A stretch of 64,000 bases of DNA, from contig NZ_CP019699.1 of NCBI RefSeq assembly GCF_002005165.1, forward strand, positions 3,100,001 through 3,164,000. The letters are read 5' to 3'. The position numbers were made by a program, and so were the translations under genes. Positions 8,385 to 17,959 of this stretch are shown one piece after another. The notes below the pieces were generated by a model. The model was not told the origin of the DNA. It saw only the letters and a program-made list of their open reading frames with translations, and did not search any database. This DNA comes from Novibacillus thermophilus. GTDB lineage: Bacteria > Bacillota > Bacilli > Thermoactinomycetales > Novibacillaceae. Numbering within the stretch: the first letter of the stretch is position 1; each line of letters begins with the position of its first letter.

Positions 8385-9983
8385 TTACTCTTCACTCAAC
8401 CACGTACGCAACAGATTGGCGAACTCTTCCGGCTTTCTGCGCGCCAGTCCTTGCAACTGGCGGCGCATGACCGTCTCCTCGTTTTCAGGCACATCGTGTA
8501 AAGAAGGAACCTCTGGTGTAACAGGTTGTGGCGTCAGCTCTTCCTCAAATTCTTCTTCTTCCAGCAACCTACGGCGCCGAACCACGATCCACGTCACGAC
8601 ACCTCCTAACGCCAATGCCGCTACGGCACCGATAACCGTCCACCATAAAGGTGACAGACTAAATCCGTCATCCAACTGAACTCGGCCTGCTAACGGGTGC
8701 GGCGTGACGGAAATTTTGTTGGCGATTTCCTCGTCGGTCAATTCTTCATCCGTGTGAATCGAGGCCCTTACGATGTTTCCCAAGATGTTCTGTATCGCTG
8801 TGTCCAGTCCGTTCTCACTGATTGAGGCGATGTTGTTCGGGTCCGGCGGCTCGACGCCGACGTTGATCGTTAAGTCTTCGACACGATACGGCTGGGCCGC
8901 GATCTCCTTCGTAATGCGGTTTACTTCATAATTGATGCGTTCCTCCAGCCGTTCGGACTCGCTGCCACCGTCACCGCCAGCGGCTGGATACGTCGGAATG
9001 TCCGTTTCACCCGTTCCGACTGTCCCTTCACTCGCGCCTTCTCCAGAAAAGGACTCTTGGATTCTTTCAACGCTGACCGCGATTCCTTCTTGATCGTCTT
9101 CGTTTACAGGCTCCACCAGTTCTTCCACTCGCTGTTCCTGATCGAAATTCAAGTTGGCCACGACGGAGACGACCACTTTATCCTGACCGATGATCGTGCC
9201 GAGCAACTGTCGAACTTCGTGCTGAATGTCCTGTTCAAATTGCTTGCGCACGGCACGGTGATCGGCTACTTCTCGGTTATAGTTCGGCCTGTCTTTTTCC
9301 TCGTCGATGTCCAAAGGAGTGAGCAAGTTGCTGTTTTGGTCCACGATCGTAATGTTTTCTATCGGCAAGTTCGGAACGCTCTTGGAGACGAGCAAGTACA
9401 GACCGTTAATTTGATCTTGCGTCAGCATCTGGTTCGGGTCGATATCCACAATGATCGATGCCGTCGACGTCCCTTCTTCATCGGTAATCCACACCGACTC
9501 TTGGGGGAGATTAATCATTACGCTAGCGGACCTCACACCTTGGACGCGGCGGATCATCCGCTCCAACTCGCCTGCCATCGCATCTCGCTCGAGCACGCCG
9601 AATGTCTCTTCCGTCGTTCCAAACGTCATATTTTCCTGAAACAGCTCGTACCCGATACTTCCAGAAGACGGAAGCCCTTCTGCCGCCAGATCGACCCGGA
9701 CTTGGGCAGCGTCCTTGCTCGGTACGCTTATCGTTGAACCGTCTGAAGACAACTCGTAAGGGATGCCGGCTTCTTTCAACTTTTGCGTGATTTCGCCTGT
9801 ATCAGCTTCATCTAAATTCGTATAGACGACTTCGTATTCCGGACGAGAGCTGAAATAGAGAATGAGTGCCAACGCTGCCACAAACAGAACGGCTGTCCCG
9901 ACAACCAGCACTTGTTGCCGCCTGTTAAACGATTGCCAGTGCCTTAGCGCTTTCTCTTTCCACTGCTGCCATCTTTCTTTCAC
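8385..9983 (-). CDS. fliF: flagellar MS-ring protein FliF
   Basis: 532 residues. FliF forms the MS ring in the membrane. Two membrane helices flank the periplasm-side YscJ-like domain: helix 1 at about residues 26-45 (VLVVGTAVLFVAALALILYF) and helix 2 at about 450-470 (LWWTVIGAVAALALGG). Ring-building motifs (EYEVVYTNLDEADTGEI; MAGELERMIRRVQGVRSASV) are present, and the C-terminal tail for FliG ends LLRTWLSEE. The GTG start has a GAGGTGA site. Confidence 0.96.
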   Translation of the reverse strand: MKERWQQWKEKALRHWQSFNRRQQVLVVGTAVLFVAALALILYFSSRPEYEVVYTNLDEADTGEITQKLKEAGIPYELSSDGSTISVPSKDAAQVRVDLAAEGLPSSGSIGYELFQENMTFGTTEETFGVLERDAMAGELERMIRRVQGVRSASVMINLPQESVWITDEEGTSTASIIVDIDPNQMLTQDQINGLYLLVSKSVPNLPIENITIVDQNSNLLTPLDIDEEKDRPNYNREVADHRAVRKQFEQDIQHEVRQLLGTIIGQDKVVVSVVANLNFDQEQRVEELVEPVNEDDQEGIAVSVERIQESFSGEGASEGTVGTGETDIPTYPAAGGDGGSESERLEERINYEVNRITKEIAAQPYRVEDLTINVGVEPPDPNNIASISENGLDTAIQNILGNIVRASIHTDEELTDEEIANKISVTPHPLAGRVQLDDGFSLSPLWWTVIGAVAALALGGVVTWIVVRRRRLLEEEEFEEELTPQPVTPEVPSLHDVPENEETVMRRQLQGLARRKPEEFANLLRTWLSEE

Positions 9984-10085
9984 AATCTCACCTCAGCGAC
10001 TGAGCTACCCAGTGATACAGCAAGTTGTGTATCGATTGCTGTCACGTTTGCTTAATCAGCGCATTTTACTCCTTCACATCTGGTG

Positions 10086-10379
10086 CTATATTTGCATCCG
10101 CATCATTTCCTGGTAAGCTTCCACCGCTTTGTTGCGAACTTGCAAAGCGAGTTGTAAGCTGAGTGACGCCTTCTCTTGTGCAATCACGACGTCATGTAAG
10201 TTGTTCACTTCACCGGCTGCTAGCCGTGTATGTAACGCTTCTGCCTGCAGTTGTTGATCATTCACCTGTCGAATTGCATCGGCCAGGGCCTGTTTAAACG
10301 CGTCAGCAACGTGAGCTGCACGCTGCTGTTTGGACACTGTTTGCACCGATTGTGTAACGGAACCGACTGACTCAATCAT
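10086..10379 (-). CDS. fliE: flagellar hook-basal body protein FliE
   Basis: 97 residues, normal for FliE, the adaptor between MS ring and rod. Conserved C-terminal region: LHDVVIAQEKASLSLQLALQ, then RNKAVEAYQEMMRMQ. A GGAGAGG site precedes the ATG. About 100 bp of sequence without a recognisable feature separates it from fliF. Confidence 0.93.
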   Translation of the reverse strand: MIESVGSVTQSVQTVSKQQRAAHVADAFKQALADAIRQVNDQQLQAEALHTRLAAGEVNNLHDVVIAQEKASLSLQLALQVRNKAVEAYQEMMRMQI

Positions 10380-10399
10380 GCCTACCTCTCCTCACCTTT

Positions 10400-10831
10400 T
10401 TACCTTCCGATTTCCAGGGCTTTTAACGCCATTTGCTTCGACGCGTTAAACGCCGTCACGTTCGCCTCGTAAGAGCGGGTCGCCGTCACCATGTCTACCA
10501 TCTCCTTCAGCAAGTCAACGTTTGGCAGCCGGACGTACCCGTTCTCGTCGGCGTCTGGATGTTCAGGCTGGTACAGTAACTTAAACGGCGTTTCGTCTTT
10601 GACAACGCGTGTCACTTTCACACCTTCCAGTTTGCGGTTGAGCACGTCCCGGAAAGAAGACTGGGCCGGCTGCATGACGACCATCTGCCTTTGGTAAGGC
10701 ATCCACTCGCCGTCGACGCGACGCGCTCGTGTCGTGTTCGCATTGGCGATGTTCGCCGATATGACGTCCATCCGAAAGCGGTTAGCCGTTAGACCCGTAG
10801 CACTAATGTCAAGCCCTTGGAAAAGCCCCAT
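10400..10831 (-). CDS. flgC: flagellar basal-body rod protein FlgC
   Basis: 143 residues. Proximal rod protein with the N-terminal motif LDISATGLTANRFRMDVISA followed by NIANANTTR, and the C-terminal motif VDMVTATRSYEANVTAFNAS. I chose the ATG at 10831 (AAGGAAGGGGATAGG upstream); the longer open frame to 10879 lacks family similarity. Its stop is 20 bp before fliE. Confidence 0.95.
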   Translation of the reverse strand: MGLFQGLDISATGLTANRFRMDVISANIANANTTRARRVDGEWMPYQRQMVVMQPAQSSFRDVLNRKLEGVKVTRVVKDETPFKLLYQPEHPDADENGYVRLPNVDLLKEMVDMVTATRSYEANVTAFNASKQMALKALEIGR

Positions 10832-10832
10832 C

Positions 10833-11246
10833 CTATCCCCTTCCTTCCGTGATGACATGCCTGAGCTGACGAAATTCATGGTTGAGCGACTGCGCGAGCG
10901 CCTGGTACCAAAGACCGTTCTTTGCCAACAGCGCCATTTCAGCGTCGATGTCGACGTTGTTGCCGTTATTGTTCATCTTCGTTCCCGTCTCCACCGTCAC
11001 TTCAGGAGTTACAGCGCCTTGACCCGGGCGGCCGATGGGGATGTGTCTCGGATCTGTCACACGGCCTTTAAACCTTGACGCTTTGTTCAACTCCTGAAGG
11101 AGCACATCTTCGAATCGGACGCGCTTCGCCTTGTAATAAGGCGTGTCGACGTTGGCAATATTGTGGTTGATGACGTGTTGCCGCAATTGGCTGGCGTCCA
11201 TCGCCTGGGAAAGTGCGCGGACCGACATGTGATTCACAAGGGACAA
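10833..11246 (-). CDS. flgB: flagellar basal-body rod protein FlgB
   Basis: About 137 residues; first gene of the flagellar operon. Motifs: LSQAMDASQLRQHVINHNIA then NVDTPYYKAKRV at the N-terminus; MALLAKNGLWYQALAQ at the C-terminus. The TTG at 11246 is preferred (AAGGAGG 11 bp upstream); an ATG at 11228 is the alternative. The region upstream (11280-11400) is AT-rich and has a tandem 9-bp repeat ATGTAGAAT (minus strand, about 11328-11347) that could supply a sigma-A -10, but I see no clean -35 and no clear sigma-D promoter. Confidence 0.92.
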   Translation of the reverse strand: MSLVNHMSVRALSQAMDASQLRQHVINHNIANVDTPYYKAKRVRFEDVLLQELNKASRFKGRVTDPRHIPIGRPGQGAVTPEVTVETGTKMNNNGNNVDIDAEMALLAKNGLWYQALAQSLNHEFRQLRHVITEGRG

Positions 11247-11399
11247 TCGACTTAATTCCTCCTTTTTCAATTTACAGTATATAAAGACTATTAATAATCG
11301 GAAAGTCATGGAAATGTATGCACAATACATTCTACATTATTCTACATTTTTCCTGCTTTTGTCGACACAATTTGCGTAAAAAAGTATAAAAATAGTCAT

Positions 11400-11456
11400 A
11401 AAGACCTACGGTCATTTAGGTTGAGAACCGCTTTTACATATAGGATTTAGGTCTTT
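11400..11456. other. hairpin in the flagellar operon leader
   Basis: A perfect 9-bp inverted repeat (AAAGACCTA at 11400-11408 and TAGGTCTTT at 11448-11456) encloses a second 4-bp stem (CGGT 11409-11412 with ACCG 11427-11430). On the plus strand the outer stem ends in T6, so it could terminate plus-strand transcription. On the minus strand it would sit in the leader between the intron and flgB. Its role is unknown. Confidence 0.45.
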
Positions 11457-11504
11457 TTTCTCTCCTCCTCTTTTCAACGTCTCACTGAACGCATCCCGTA
11501 TCAA

Positions 11505-13381
11505 ATCGAGTAGGAGGGGCGGCTAGCCCCCGTCCTCTCACACCACCTAGCATGCGGGTCCGCACTAGGCGGTTCCAAAAGGTTGACGAAGTTCCATATA
11601 ACGAGAAAGCATACTCTTCAGCCCTTTCGCTTCCCAGTAGGAAGTCGGAAGGGCATTGTTTGTGTTCCGGGACATTTCCCATGGTCCTCGGCGGGAATTG
11701 GCCATCATGAAGCAGGCCCATTCTGGTACGCCAAGGGCCCTAAGTTCACGAAGACGGGTTCTGACCCGTTTCCATTGTTTCCATAGGCACATCCTCAGTC
11801 TGCGCCGAATCCATTGGTCGAATCTTTCACAGTGCGTCTTCATCGATGCCAGTCGAAAGTACCTGACCCAACCGATGATGTAGCGGTTGAGCCGTTTAAT
11901 TCGCTCTTCCATGGAGATCGCCCGTGAACGACTCGTCATCTCACGTATTCTATCTTTGAATCGGGAGATGGTCTTCGGGGCTAACCGAATCGTTGCTTGT
12001 TTGTCCGGCAGAAAACTGAACCCTAGGAATTTCCGGTTCCAGGGGCGGTCTACCGCACTTTTGTCTCGGTTCACTTTCAGTTTCAGCTTTCCCTCTACAA
12101 AGCGAATTACCGATTCCATGACGCGTTCCCCTGCGCGCTTGCTAGCGACAAAGATGTTACAATCGTCCGCATAACGTGCGAATTGCAACCCGCGTTTCTT
12201 TAGTTCTTTGTCCAGGTCGTCCAACAAGATGTTGGCCAGAAGCGGACTCAGCGGTCCGCCTTGCGGCGTCCCTTCCTCTGTCCGTTGGCATACTCCGTTG
12301 ACCATGACTCCGGCGTTGAGGTACGCCCGGATGAGTTTCAGGTCTCGCTTGTCCTTCACCCTTCTTGCTACCCTCGCCATGAGCATGTCGTGGTTTACTC
12401 GGTCAAAGCACTTCTCTAAGTCCAAGTCCACAACCCATCTGTATCCACTCTGGATATAGCGCTGGGCTTGAAGGACCGCATCATGGGCTCGCTTCCCTGG
12501 TCGGAAGCCGTAGCTGTCCCATGAGAAGTGAGCATCGAAGATCGGATGCATCACTTGCAGCAGGGCTTGCTGGAGGAGCCGGTCCATCGCGGTCGGGATC
12601 CCTAGAAGCCTCACGCCGCCTCCAGGTTTGGGGATTTCCACCCGTTTGACTGGCGCGGGTTTGTAGGTTCCCGCTAGGAGCTCTGCTTTCACCTGTGCCC
12701 AGTGTGTGTTCAGGTAAGCCTGCAGTTCAGCTACCGTTACTCCGTCCACTCCGGGCGCTCCTCCGTTTCGGACCACTCGCTTGTATGCGAGCAAGAGATT
12801 TTCTCTCTCAAGCATCCTGTCCAGCAAGTCGTTATGGTCTTCGCGAGAGGAAGGGGCGACTTGTGCCGGAGAAGAGCTCGGCGCTCCAACATACCCTCGC
12901 GGCTTCACCGCTGCTCTCTGTTGGCAGCTCCCTTGCGGGATATTCTGCTGTCTGCGCTCTTCTCTCGAACGCATCGGTTTCCTCTCTCCTTTCGGTTCGG
13001 CCCTTCCGCTTTCCGGCGCCCCGTACTTGCGTACTATGGCCTCTGCTGACTCCTGCGGATTCAGCGCAGCCTCTCGACTGCGGTTACGATGTTACTTCGC
13101 GTGTTCCGCAGGCCTCCCCAGATAAGAGCGTCATCTTTCCGCCCGCGATCACTGGAGTTTACAGGATGAGCCCTTGGCGGCTTTGGATTTCGTTGTGTTC
13201 TGGCAACTCATCCGACTAATCCTGCCTCAAATCCAGTTCGTGTACCTTGACCCGTGCGTTTGTCTCCGGCTTCCTTCAGATTCCGCCTCGCGACGGACAC
13301 CCTTGCCTTTGACTACGGTAGGCGCTCGCCAGCCCCCGTTCGGGACTTTCACCCTATAGATGACGCCCATGCTGGGCGTAC
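11505..13381 (-). mobile_element. group IIC intron
   Basis: About 1.88 kb, minus strand. The 5' end at 13381 reads GTACGCCCAGCATGGGCG, the form seen at group IIC 5' ends. The 3' end shows the shortened class-C domain V (GAACCGCCTAGTGCGGACC... about 11540-11576) and domain VI ending CCTCCTACTCGAT (about 11505). The ORF lies in domain IV. The element sits directly behind an intrinsic terminator (13385-13416), the typical class-C target. The 3' boundary is uncertain by one or two bases. The domain VI stem pairs G5 with C4, which may be another homopolymer undercount. Confidence 0.88.
11565..12974 (-). CDS. ltrA: group II intron reverse transcriptase/maturase
   Basis: 469 residues. Class C intron-encoded protein: RT0 start (LLDRMLERENLLLAYKRV), VRNGGAPGVDGVTV, the palm motif FARYADD (catalytic YADD), then the maturase X domain (RLNRYIIGWVRYFRLA) and a short C-terminus. 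No HNH endonuclease domain, as is normal for class C. GAAAGGAGAGAGG precedes the ATG. The first ~45 residues are low complexity, so the true start may be later. RT motifs look intact, so the intron could be active. Confidence 0.95.
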   Translation of the reverse strand: MRSREERRQQNIPQGSCQQRAAVKPRGYVGAPSSSPAQVAPSSREDHNDLLDRMLERENLLLAYKRVVRNGGAPGVDGVTVAELQAYLNTHWAQVKAELLAGTYKPAPVKRVEIPKPGGGVRLLGIPTAMDRLLQQALLQVMHPIFDAHFSWDSYGFRPGKRAHDAVLQAQRYIQSGYRWVVDLDLEKCFDRVNHDMLMARVARRVKDKRDLKLIRAYLNAGVMVNGVCQRTEEGTPQGGPLSPLLANILLDDLDKELKKRGLQFARYADDCNIFVASKRAGERVMESVIRFVEGKLKLKVNRDKSAVDRPWNRKFLGFSFLPDKQATIRLAPKTISRFKDRIREMTSRSRAISMEERIKRLNRYIIGWVRYFRLASMKTHCERFDQWIRRRLRMCLWKQWKRVRTRLRELRALGVPEWACFMMANSRRGPWEMSRNTNNALPTSYWEAKGLKSMLSRYMELRQPFGTA

Positions 13382-13384
13382 ATA

Positions 13385-13416
13385 GAAAAAAGGCCTACAT
13401 CTTGTAAGCCTTTTTC
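13385..13416 (-). terminator. intrinsic terminator after codY remnant, 5' exon of the intron
   Basis: On the minus strand AAAAAGGCTTAC - AAGAT - GTAGGCCTTTTTT forms a 12-bp stem (one T:G pair) with a T run. It lies 35 bp beyond the codY remnant, and the intron begins 4 bp after the T run. Confidence 0.85.
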
Positions 13417-13450
13417 GCATGAAACCTGTTTATCGTTTGTTCACGTGTAT

Positions 13451-13666
13451 CTATCGGTTGGACGCGTTCAACACCGGAATTAAGTTGGGATTCAACACCT
13501 TGATGTACGTGCCTTTCATGCCAAGGGACCGGGATTCTAAAACGCCGACATTTACTAGTTTCCACAACGTGTTGACGATCACAGAACGGGTGATTCCGAC
13601 TCTGTCTGCCACTTTACTTGCCACCACATCTTCTCCAACAAATTCATCCCGTCTCGCCTCCACCAT
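13451..13666 (-). pseudogene. codY: CodY remnant: C-terminal winged-helix only
   Basis: 71 residues matching only the last quarter of CodY, the GTP/branched-chain-amino-acid-sensing global repressor. The DNA-binding segment is clear ([29 protein letters not shown]). The GAF ligand-sensing domain and linker (~190 residues) are absent: the ATG is 10 bp after the hslU stop, leaving no room for them. In the recognition region the usual NALRKL is NTLWKL. The ATG lacks a good ribosome site. It occupies the normal codY position (hslU-codY-flgB), so I read it as a deletion remnant; a stand-alone DNA-binding protein is less likely. Confidence 0.75.
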
Positions 13667-13676
13667 TCTCGTCCGA

Positions 13677-15083
13677 CTACAAAATGTACTGACTTAAATC
13701 CCGGTTTTTCACGATATCGGACAGGCGCTCCCGTACGTATTCCGGCGTAATCTGAACGGTCTCCATCGTAATCTCGGGCGCCTCGAAGGACAGCTCTTCC
13801 AGCAAATACTCCAATATGGTGTGCAGTCGCCGGGCGCCGATATTGTCTGTTTCCTGGTTCACTTCTTCGGCTAACTTGGCGATTTCCCGAATCGCCTCAT
13901 CAGTGAATTCGACATGAATCCCCTCTGTCTCCAACAGCGAGGTATACTGCTTCGTGATGGCGTTTTTCGGTTCGGTCAGGATGCGGACGAAGTCGTCCAC
14001 AGTCAAATCCTGAAGTTCGACGCGAATGGGAAACCGGCCCTGCAACTCCGGTATGAGATCGGACGGCTTGGACATGTGAAAGGCGCCGGCCGCAATAAAC
14101 AGGATGTAGTCTGTCTTCACCGGTCCGTATTTCGTCATCACCGTCGATCCCTCTACGATGGGGAGAATGTCCCGCTGTACACCTTCTCTAGAGACATCCG
14201 CGCTTTTGTGGTGCTCGGCTCCGGCAATTTTGTCGATCTCGTCGACAAAAATGATCCCGCTCTGTTCCGCTCGTTCAATCGATTCTTGTATCACGTCGTC
14301 TTCGTCGATCAGCTTTTGTCCCTCTTCTTGTGTCAACACTTTCCGAGCTTCTTTGATCGTCAACCTGCGTTTTTTCTTTTTCTTCGGCATCATGTTGCCG
14401 AACAGTTCCTGCATGTTGATGCCCATCTGTTCTACGCCGGACCCTGAAAAAATTTCAAACATGTTCGGATAGTTGTCTTCGACCTCGACTTCAATCACTT
14501 CGTCTTCCAGTTGTCCGGCCAAAAGCTTTTGCCGCACTTGCGCCCTCCGCTGGCGCAACGTCGTCCTTTCCTCGCTCCCCTCGTCGACATGGTCACTCGA
14601 CTCCTGGCTGCCGAACAACACCTCTAGCGGGTTTTTAAAGTTCCCCTGTTTTTTTCCGCCGGGAACTAATATGTGGACGATGCGTTCATTTGCCATCTGT
14701 TCGGCCCGATCTTTCACTTGTTCGATTTTTTCTGCCCGCACCATGCGGATTGACGTTTCCACCAGGTCGCGCACCATCGATTCCACGTCGCGTCCGACGT
14801 ACCCGACCTCAGTAAATTTGGTCGCCTCCACTTTGATGAAGGGAGCTCCAACCAGTTTGGCCAGCCTGCGGGCAATTTCCGTTTTCCCGACACCCGTCGG
14901 GCCGATCATGAGGATATTTTTCGGGACAATTTCGTCGCGCATCTCTTCCGGGAGCTGCGACCGCCGATAGCGATTGCGTAAGGCGACCGCTACAGACCGC
15001 TTCGCTTTCGTCTGCCCGACGATGTATTTGTCCAGCTCGGCGACGATCTGTTTCGGCGTTAAGGTCGATTGTTCGTAACCCAC
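13677..15083 (-). CDS. hslU: ATP-dependent protease ATPase subunit HslU (ClpY)
   Basis: 468 residues, full length. AAA+ unfoldase that feeds HslV. Walker A GPTGVGKT at residues 61-68, pore motif GYVGRD, Walker [11 protein letters not shown], sensor region GRFPIRVEL, and the HslV-docking C-terminus ending LSQYIL. The intermediate I-domain (about 110-240) contains a lysine cluster. The GTG start at 15083 follows GGAGGAATCAC; it lies 23 bp after hslV. Confidence 0.97.
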   Translation of the reverse strand: MGYEQSTLTPKQIVAELDKYIVGQTKAKRSVAVALRNRYRRSQLPEEMRDEIVPKNILMIGPTGVGKTEIARRLAKLVGAPFIKVEATKFTEVGYVGRDVESMVRDLVETSIRMVRAEKIEQVKDRAEQMANERIVHILVPGGKKQGNFKNPLEVLFGSQESSDHVDEGSEERTTLRQRRAQVRQKLLAGQLEDEVIEVEVEDNYPNMFEIFSGSGVEQMGINMQELFGNMMPKKKKKRRLTIKEARKVLTQEEGQKLIDEDDVIQESIERAEQSGIIFVDEIDKIAGAEHHKSADVSREGVQRDILPIVEGSTVMTKYGPVKTDYILFIAAGAFHMSKPSDLIPELQGRFPIRVELQDLTVDDFVRILTEPKNAITKQYTSLLETEGIHVEFTDEAIREIAKLAEEVNQETDNIGARRLHTILEYLLEELSFEAPEITMETVQITPEYVRERLSDIVKNRDLSQYIL

Positions 15084-15106
15084 GTGATTCCTCCGTTCTT
15101 CACAAT

Positions 15107-15652
15107 TTAATCCAACGTCTCCACAATGAGGCGGTCATTGGTGAAGACGCAGATTTCCGATGCGATAGTGAGTGCCTGTTCGGCAATGTCTCGCGCACCC
15201 AAGTGGGAAGCGTGACGCTTCAATGCCCGACCGGCTGCCAAAGCAAACGAACCGCCGGAACCAATGGCCATCATCCCGTCGTCTGGCTCGATCACTTCTC
15301 CGTTTCCAGAGATGAGCAACAGATGCTCCCGATCCATCGCGATGAGCATCGCCTCGAGGCGTCTGAGGACTTTGTCCGTGCGCCATTCTTTCGCCAGTTC
15401 GACAGCCGACCGCTTAAGGTGACCGTGAAATGCCTCCAGTTGCGCTTCAAACTTTTCAAACAAGGTGACGGCATCGGCGACAGATCCGGCAAAGCCGGCC
15501 ACAACCTGGTCTCGGTACAGCCGGCGCACTTTTTTGGCACTGTGTTTCATCACCAGTTGATTGCCAAATGTCACTTGCCCGTCACCGGCCATGGCCCCTT
15601 TGCCGTTATGGTGAATGGCGAAAATCGTGGTGGCGTGAAATGTATGTTCCAA
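15107..15652 (-). CDS. hslV: ATP-dependent protease subunit HslV (ClpQ)
   Basis: 181 residues, same length as B. subtilis ClpQ. Proteasome beta-like peptidase with the N-terminal HATTIFA region, GDGQVTFG, and [15 protein letters not shown] start at the TTG (15652), which has GGGAGGG 7 bp upstream and reproduces the homologues' N-terminus; an ATG at 15667 would place the start inside that ribosome site. Its transcript must begin between here and the topA terminator at 15709-15732, since topA ends upstream. The xerC gene that usually precedes hslV is absent. Confidence 0.95.
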   Translation of the reverse strand: MEHTFHATTIFAIHHNGKGAMAGDGQVTFGNQLVMKHSAKKVRRLYRDQVVAGFAGSVADAVTLFEKFEAQLEAFHGHLKRSAVELAKEWRTDKVLRRLEAMLIAMDREHLLLISGNGEVIEPDDGMMAIGSGGSFALAAGRALKRHASHLGARDIAEQALTIASEICVFTNDRLIVETLD

Positions 15653-15708
15653 ATCGGTCCCTCCCATAACTTTAACGTGTGAAAGGTGCAGCGGTTTCAG
15701 TTGTGCAG

Positions 15709-15732
15709 TAAAAAAAGCAGTATGACACTGCT
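15709..15732 (-). terminator. intrinsic terminator after topA
   Basis: Minus strand AGCAGT-GTCAT-ACTGCT followed by a T7 run: a perfect 6-bp stem, 67 bp past the topA stop. It separates dprA-topA from hslVU. Confidence 0.85.
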
Positions 15733-15798
15733 CATCTAATCGTCATCATCTTATCACAAGCGTCACCGTTATGCCAACAAAGATTCTGAATTTTTGTG

Positions 15799-17873
15799 TC
15801 ACGCGTTCGTCTCTTTGTAATCGCAGTTTACGCACTGCACTGTCGTCCCTTGTTTCTTCGATTTTTTCTCCACGAGCATCCCATTGCACTTGGGGCACCG
15901 GCGGGCGACAGGTTTGTCCCACGACACGAACTCACAATCCGGATACCGGTTGCAGCCGTAAAATTTGCGCCCTTTTTTCGACTTCCTCTCGACAATTTGC
16001 CCTTTGCCGCAATCGGGACACGTGACGCCAATTTCTTTTACGATCGGCTTGGTATTGCGGCAGTCGGGAAACGCGGAACACGCGAGAAATTTTCCGTAAC
16101 GCCCGAACTTGTACACCATCGGACTGCCGCATTTCTCACACACTTCATCCGAAACTTCGTCTTCCACTTCCACTTCCTTCATCTTTTCCTCAGCGACTTG
16201 CAACCGTTCCGAGAACTCCTCGTAAAAAGCGTCCAGCACTTTGACCCAATCCGCTTTGCCGTCCTCCACGTAATCGAGGTTTTCTTCCATGTTTGCAGTG
16301 AATTCGGTATTCAAGATCTCTGGAAAAAATTCTTCCATCAGCTCAATAACGATTTTGCCTAGTTCCGTCGGAACTAAACGGCGATCTTCCAGTGCCACAT
16401 ACCCCCGTTTTTGGATCGTCTCCAGTGTGGGAGCGTACGTACTCGGCCGCCCGATCCCCAGCTCTTCCAGCGTTTTGACCAGCCTCGCTTCAGTGTAGCG
16501 GGGCGGCGGCTGGGTAAAGTGTTGCTTGGGATCGAGGACTTCAGCCCGAAACCGCTCCCCTTCCTCCAGAGGCGGCAAAAACGTCTCTTCTTCCTGCTTT
16601 TTGTCGTCCGTTCCTTCTACGTAGACACGCATAAAACCGGGAAACTTCAGCTTGGACCCAGTCGCTCGAAACACGGCATCTCCTGCCGTCAAATCCGCCG
16701 ATACCGTGTCCAGGATGGCAGGCGCCATTTGGCTGGCGACGAACCGCTCCCATATGAGTTTGTACAGCCGGTACTGGTCACGGCTTAAATACGGTTTTAC
16801 TGTTTTTGGATCTCGCAAGACCGATGTGGGGCGAACCGCTTCGTGGGCATCTTGGGCACCCGCTTGTTTTTTTGCCTGGCGCGGCTTTTGTGGAACGTAG
16901 TCCGGGCCGTGCTTCTCTTGAACATACTGTCGGACTTCTTCTTGTGCGGACTGGGCCACGCGCGTCGAATCGGTGCGCATGTACGTAATCAGGCCGACGG
17001 TTCCTTCTTTCCCGACGTCGACGCCTTCGTACAGTTGTTGTGCCACCGCCATCGTCTTTCCGGCCCGGAAGTTCAGCTTACGGGCTGCCTCTTGTTGCAG
17101 TGAACTCGTCGTAAACGGCGGAGCCGGGTTTCGCTTGCGCTCACTTTTGCGCAGTGACGTCACGTGAAACGGTTCGTTCTCGATCGTTTTCAACAGCTTT
17201 TCCACGTCTTCCTTTGAACGGAGCTCTGTTTTGTCTTTTCCGTACCCGTGGAACTTGGCTGTAAACGTCTCTTTCCCTTTCCGGAACGTGGCAGTGACGG
17301 ACCAGTATTCCTCCGGCTGAAAGTTGTTGATCTCGTTCTCCCGGTCAATGATGATCTTAACAGCAACGGATTGGACGCGTCCGGCACTCAACCCTTTTTT
17401 TACTTTTTTCCACAGCAGCGGACTGATGTTGTAGCCGACGAGGCGATCCAGTATGCGCCGCGCCTGTTGCGCGTTGACGAGGTTCATGTTGATCGGCCGC
17501 GGGTGTTTAAAGGCGTCTTTTACCGCTTGCTTCGTAATTTCGTTAAAGACGACACGGCATTTTTCGCCTTTGTCCATGTTGAGACTGTGCGCTAAATGCC
17601 ACGCAATCGCTTCCCCTTCCCGATCCGGGTCCGCTGCGAGGTAAACGCGCTTCACCTTTTTCGCCGTTTTCCGCAGATCTTTTAAAATCTCTCCTTTCCC
17701 CGTATCGTGATGTACTTGGGGGCGAAATTGTTTTCAACGTCGACCCCCATTTGACTGCGGGGCAAATCGCGCAAGTGTCCCATTGACGCTTTCACGATGT
17801 ATTTTTTTCCTAAGTACTTTCCAATTGTTTTCGCTTTGGCTGGTGATTCGACGATTACGAGCGAGTCAGCCAA
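15799..17873 (-). CDS. topA: DNA topoisomerase I, one-base frameshift
   Basis: Type IA topoisomerase that relaxes negative supercoils. The 5' frame (Toprim: [18 protein letters not shown]) ends early at IRGKERF-stop; the 3' frame resumes at [15 protein letters not shown]. Adding one G to the GG at 17693-17694 (AAGGAG to AAGGGAG) gives the family sequence [10 protein letters not shown] and a 691-residue protein, the B. subtilis TopA length. The active-site tyrosine region is [10 protein letters not shown]; three C-terminal zinc ribbons follow (CEKCG, CPDCG, CPKCN). TTG start at 17873 with GGGAGGG. topA is essential in relatives, so a base-call error is the likely cause. Confidence 0.93.
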
Positions 17874-17959
17874 TATGGACCCTCCCATCCAAACAAACAA
17901 TCCTAATTATTTATGATGCCATCCCTCTTTGTCAAACTATGCCGCAGCATCCACAATAT

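Noticed and set aside
9057-9737. 226-codon plus-strand frame inside fliF
   Set aside because: Antisense to a conserved gene and matches no known family.
11400-11456. c-di-GMP riboswitch upstream of the flagellar operon
   Set aside because: The conserved GEMM core sequences are absent; only simple stems are present.
11565-12974. reverse transcriptase as a retron or diversity-generating retroelement
   Set aside because: Class C maturase motifs, intron 5' end and domains V/VI, and placement behind a terminator all identify a group IIC intron; no msr/msd or template repeat was seen.
15799-17873. programmed ribosomal frameshifting in topA and the other five broken genes
   Set aside because: No shared slippery sequence; the sites are ordinary C/G runs in unrelated genes and each needs one added base.
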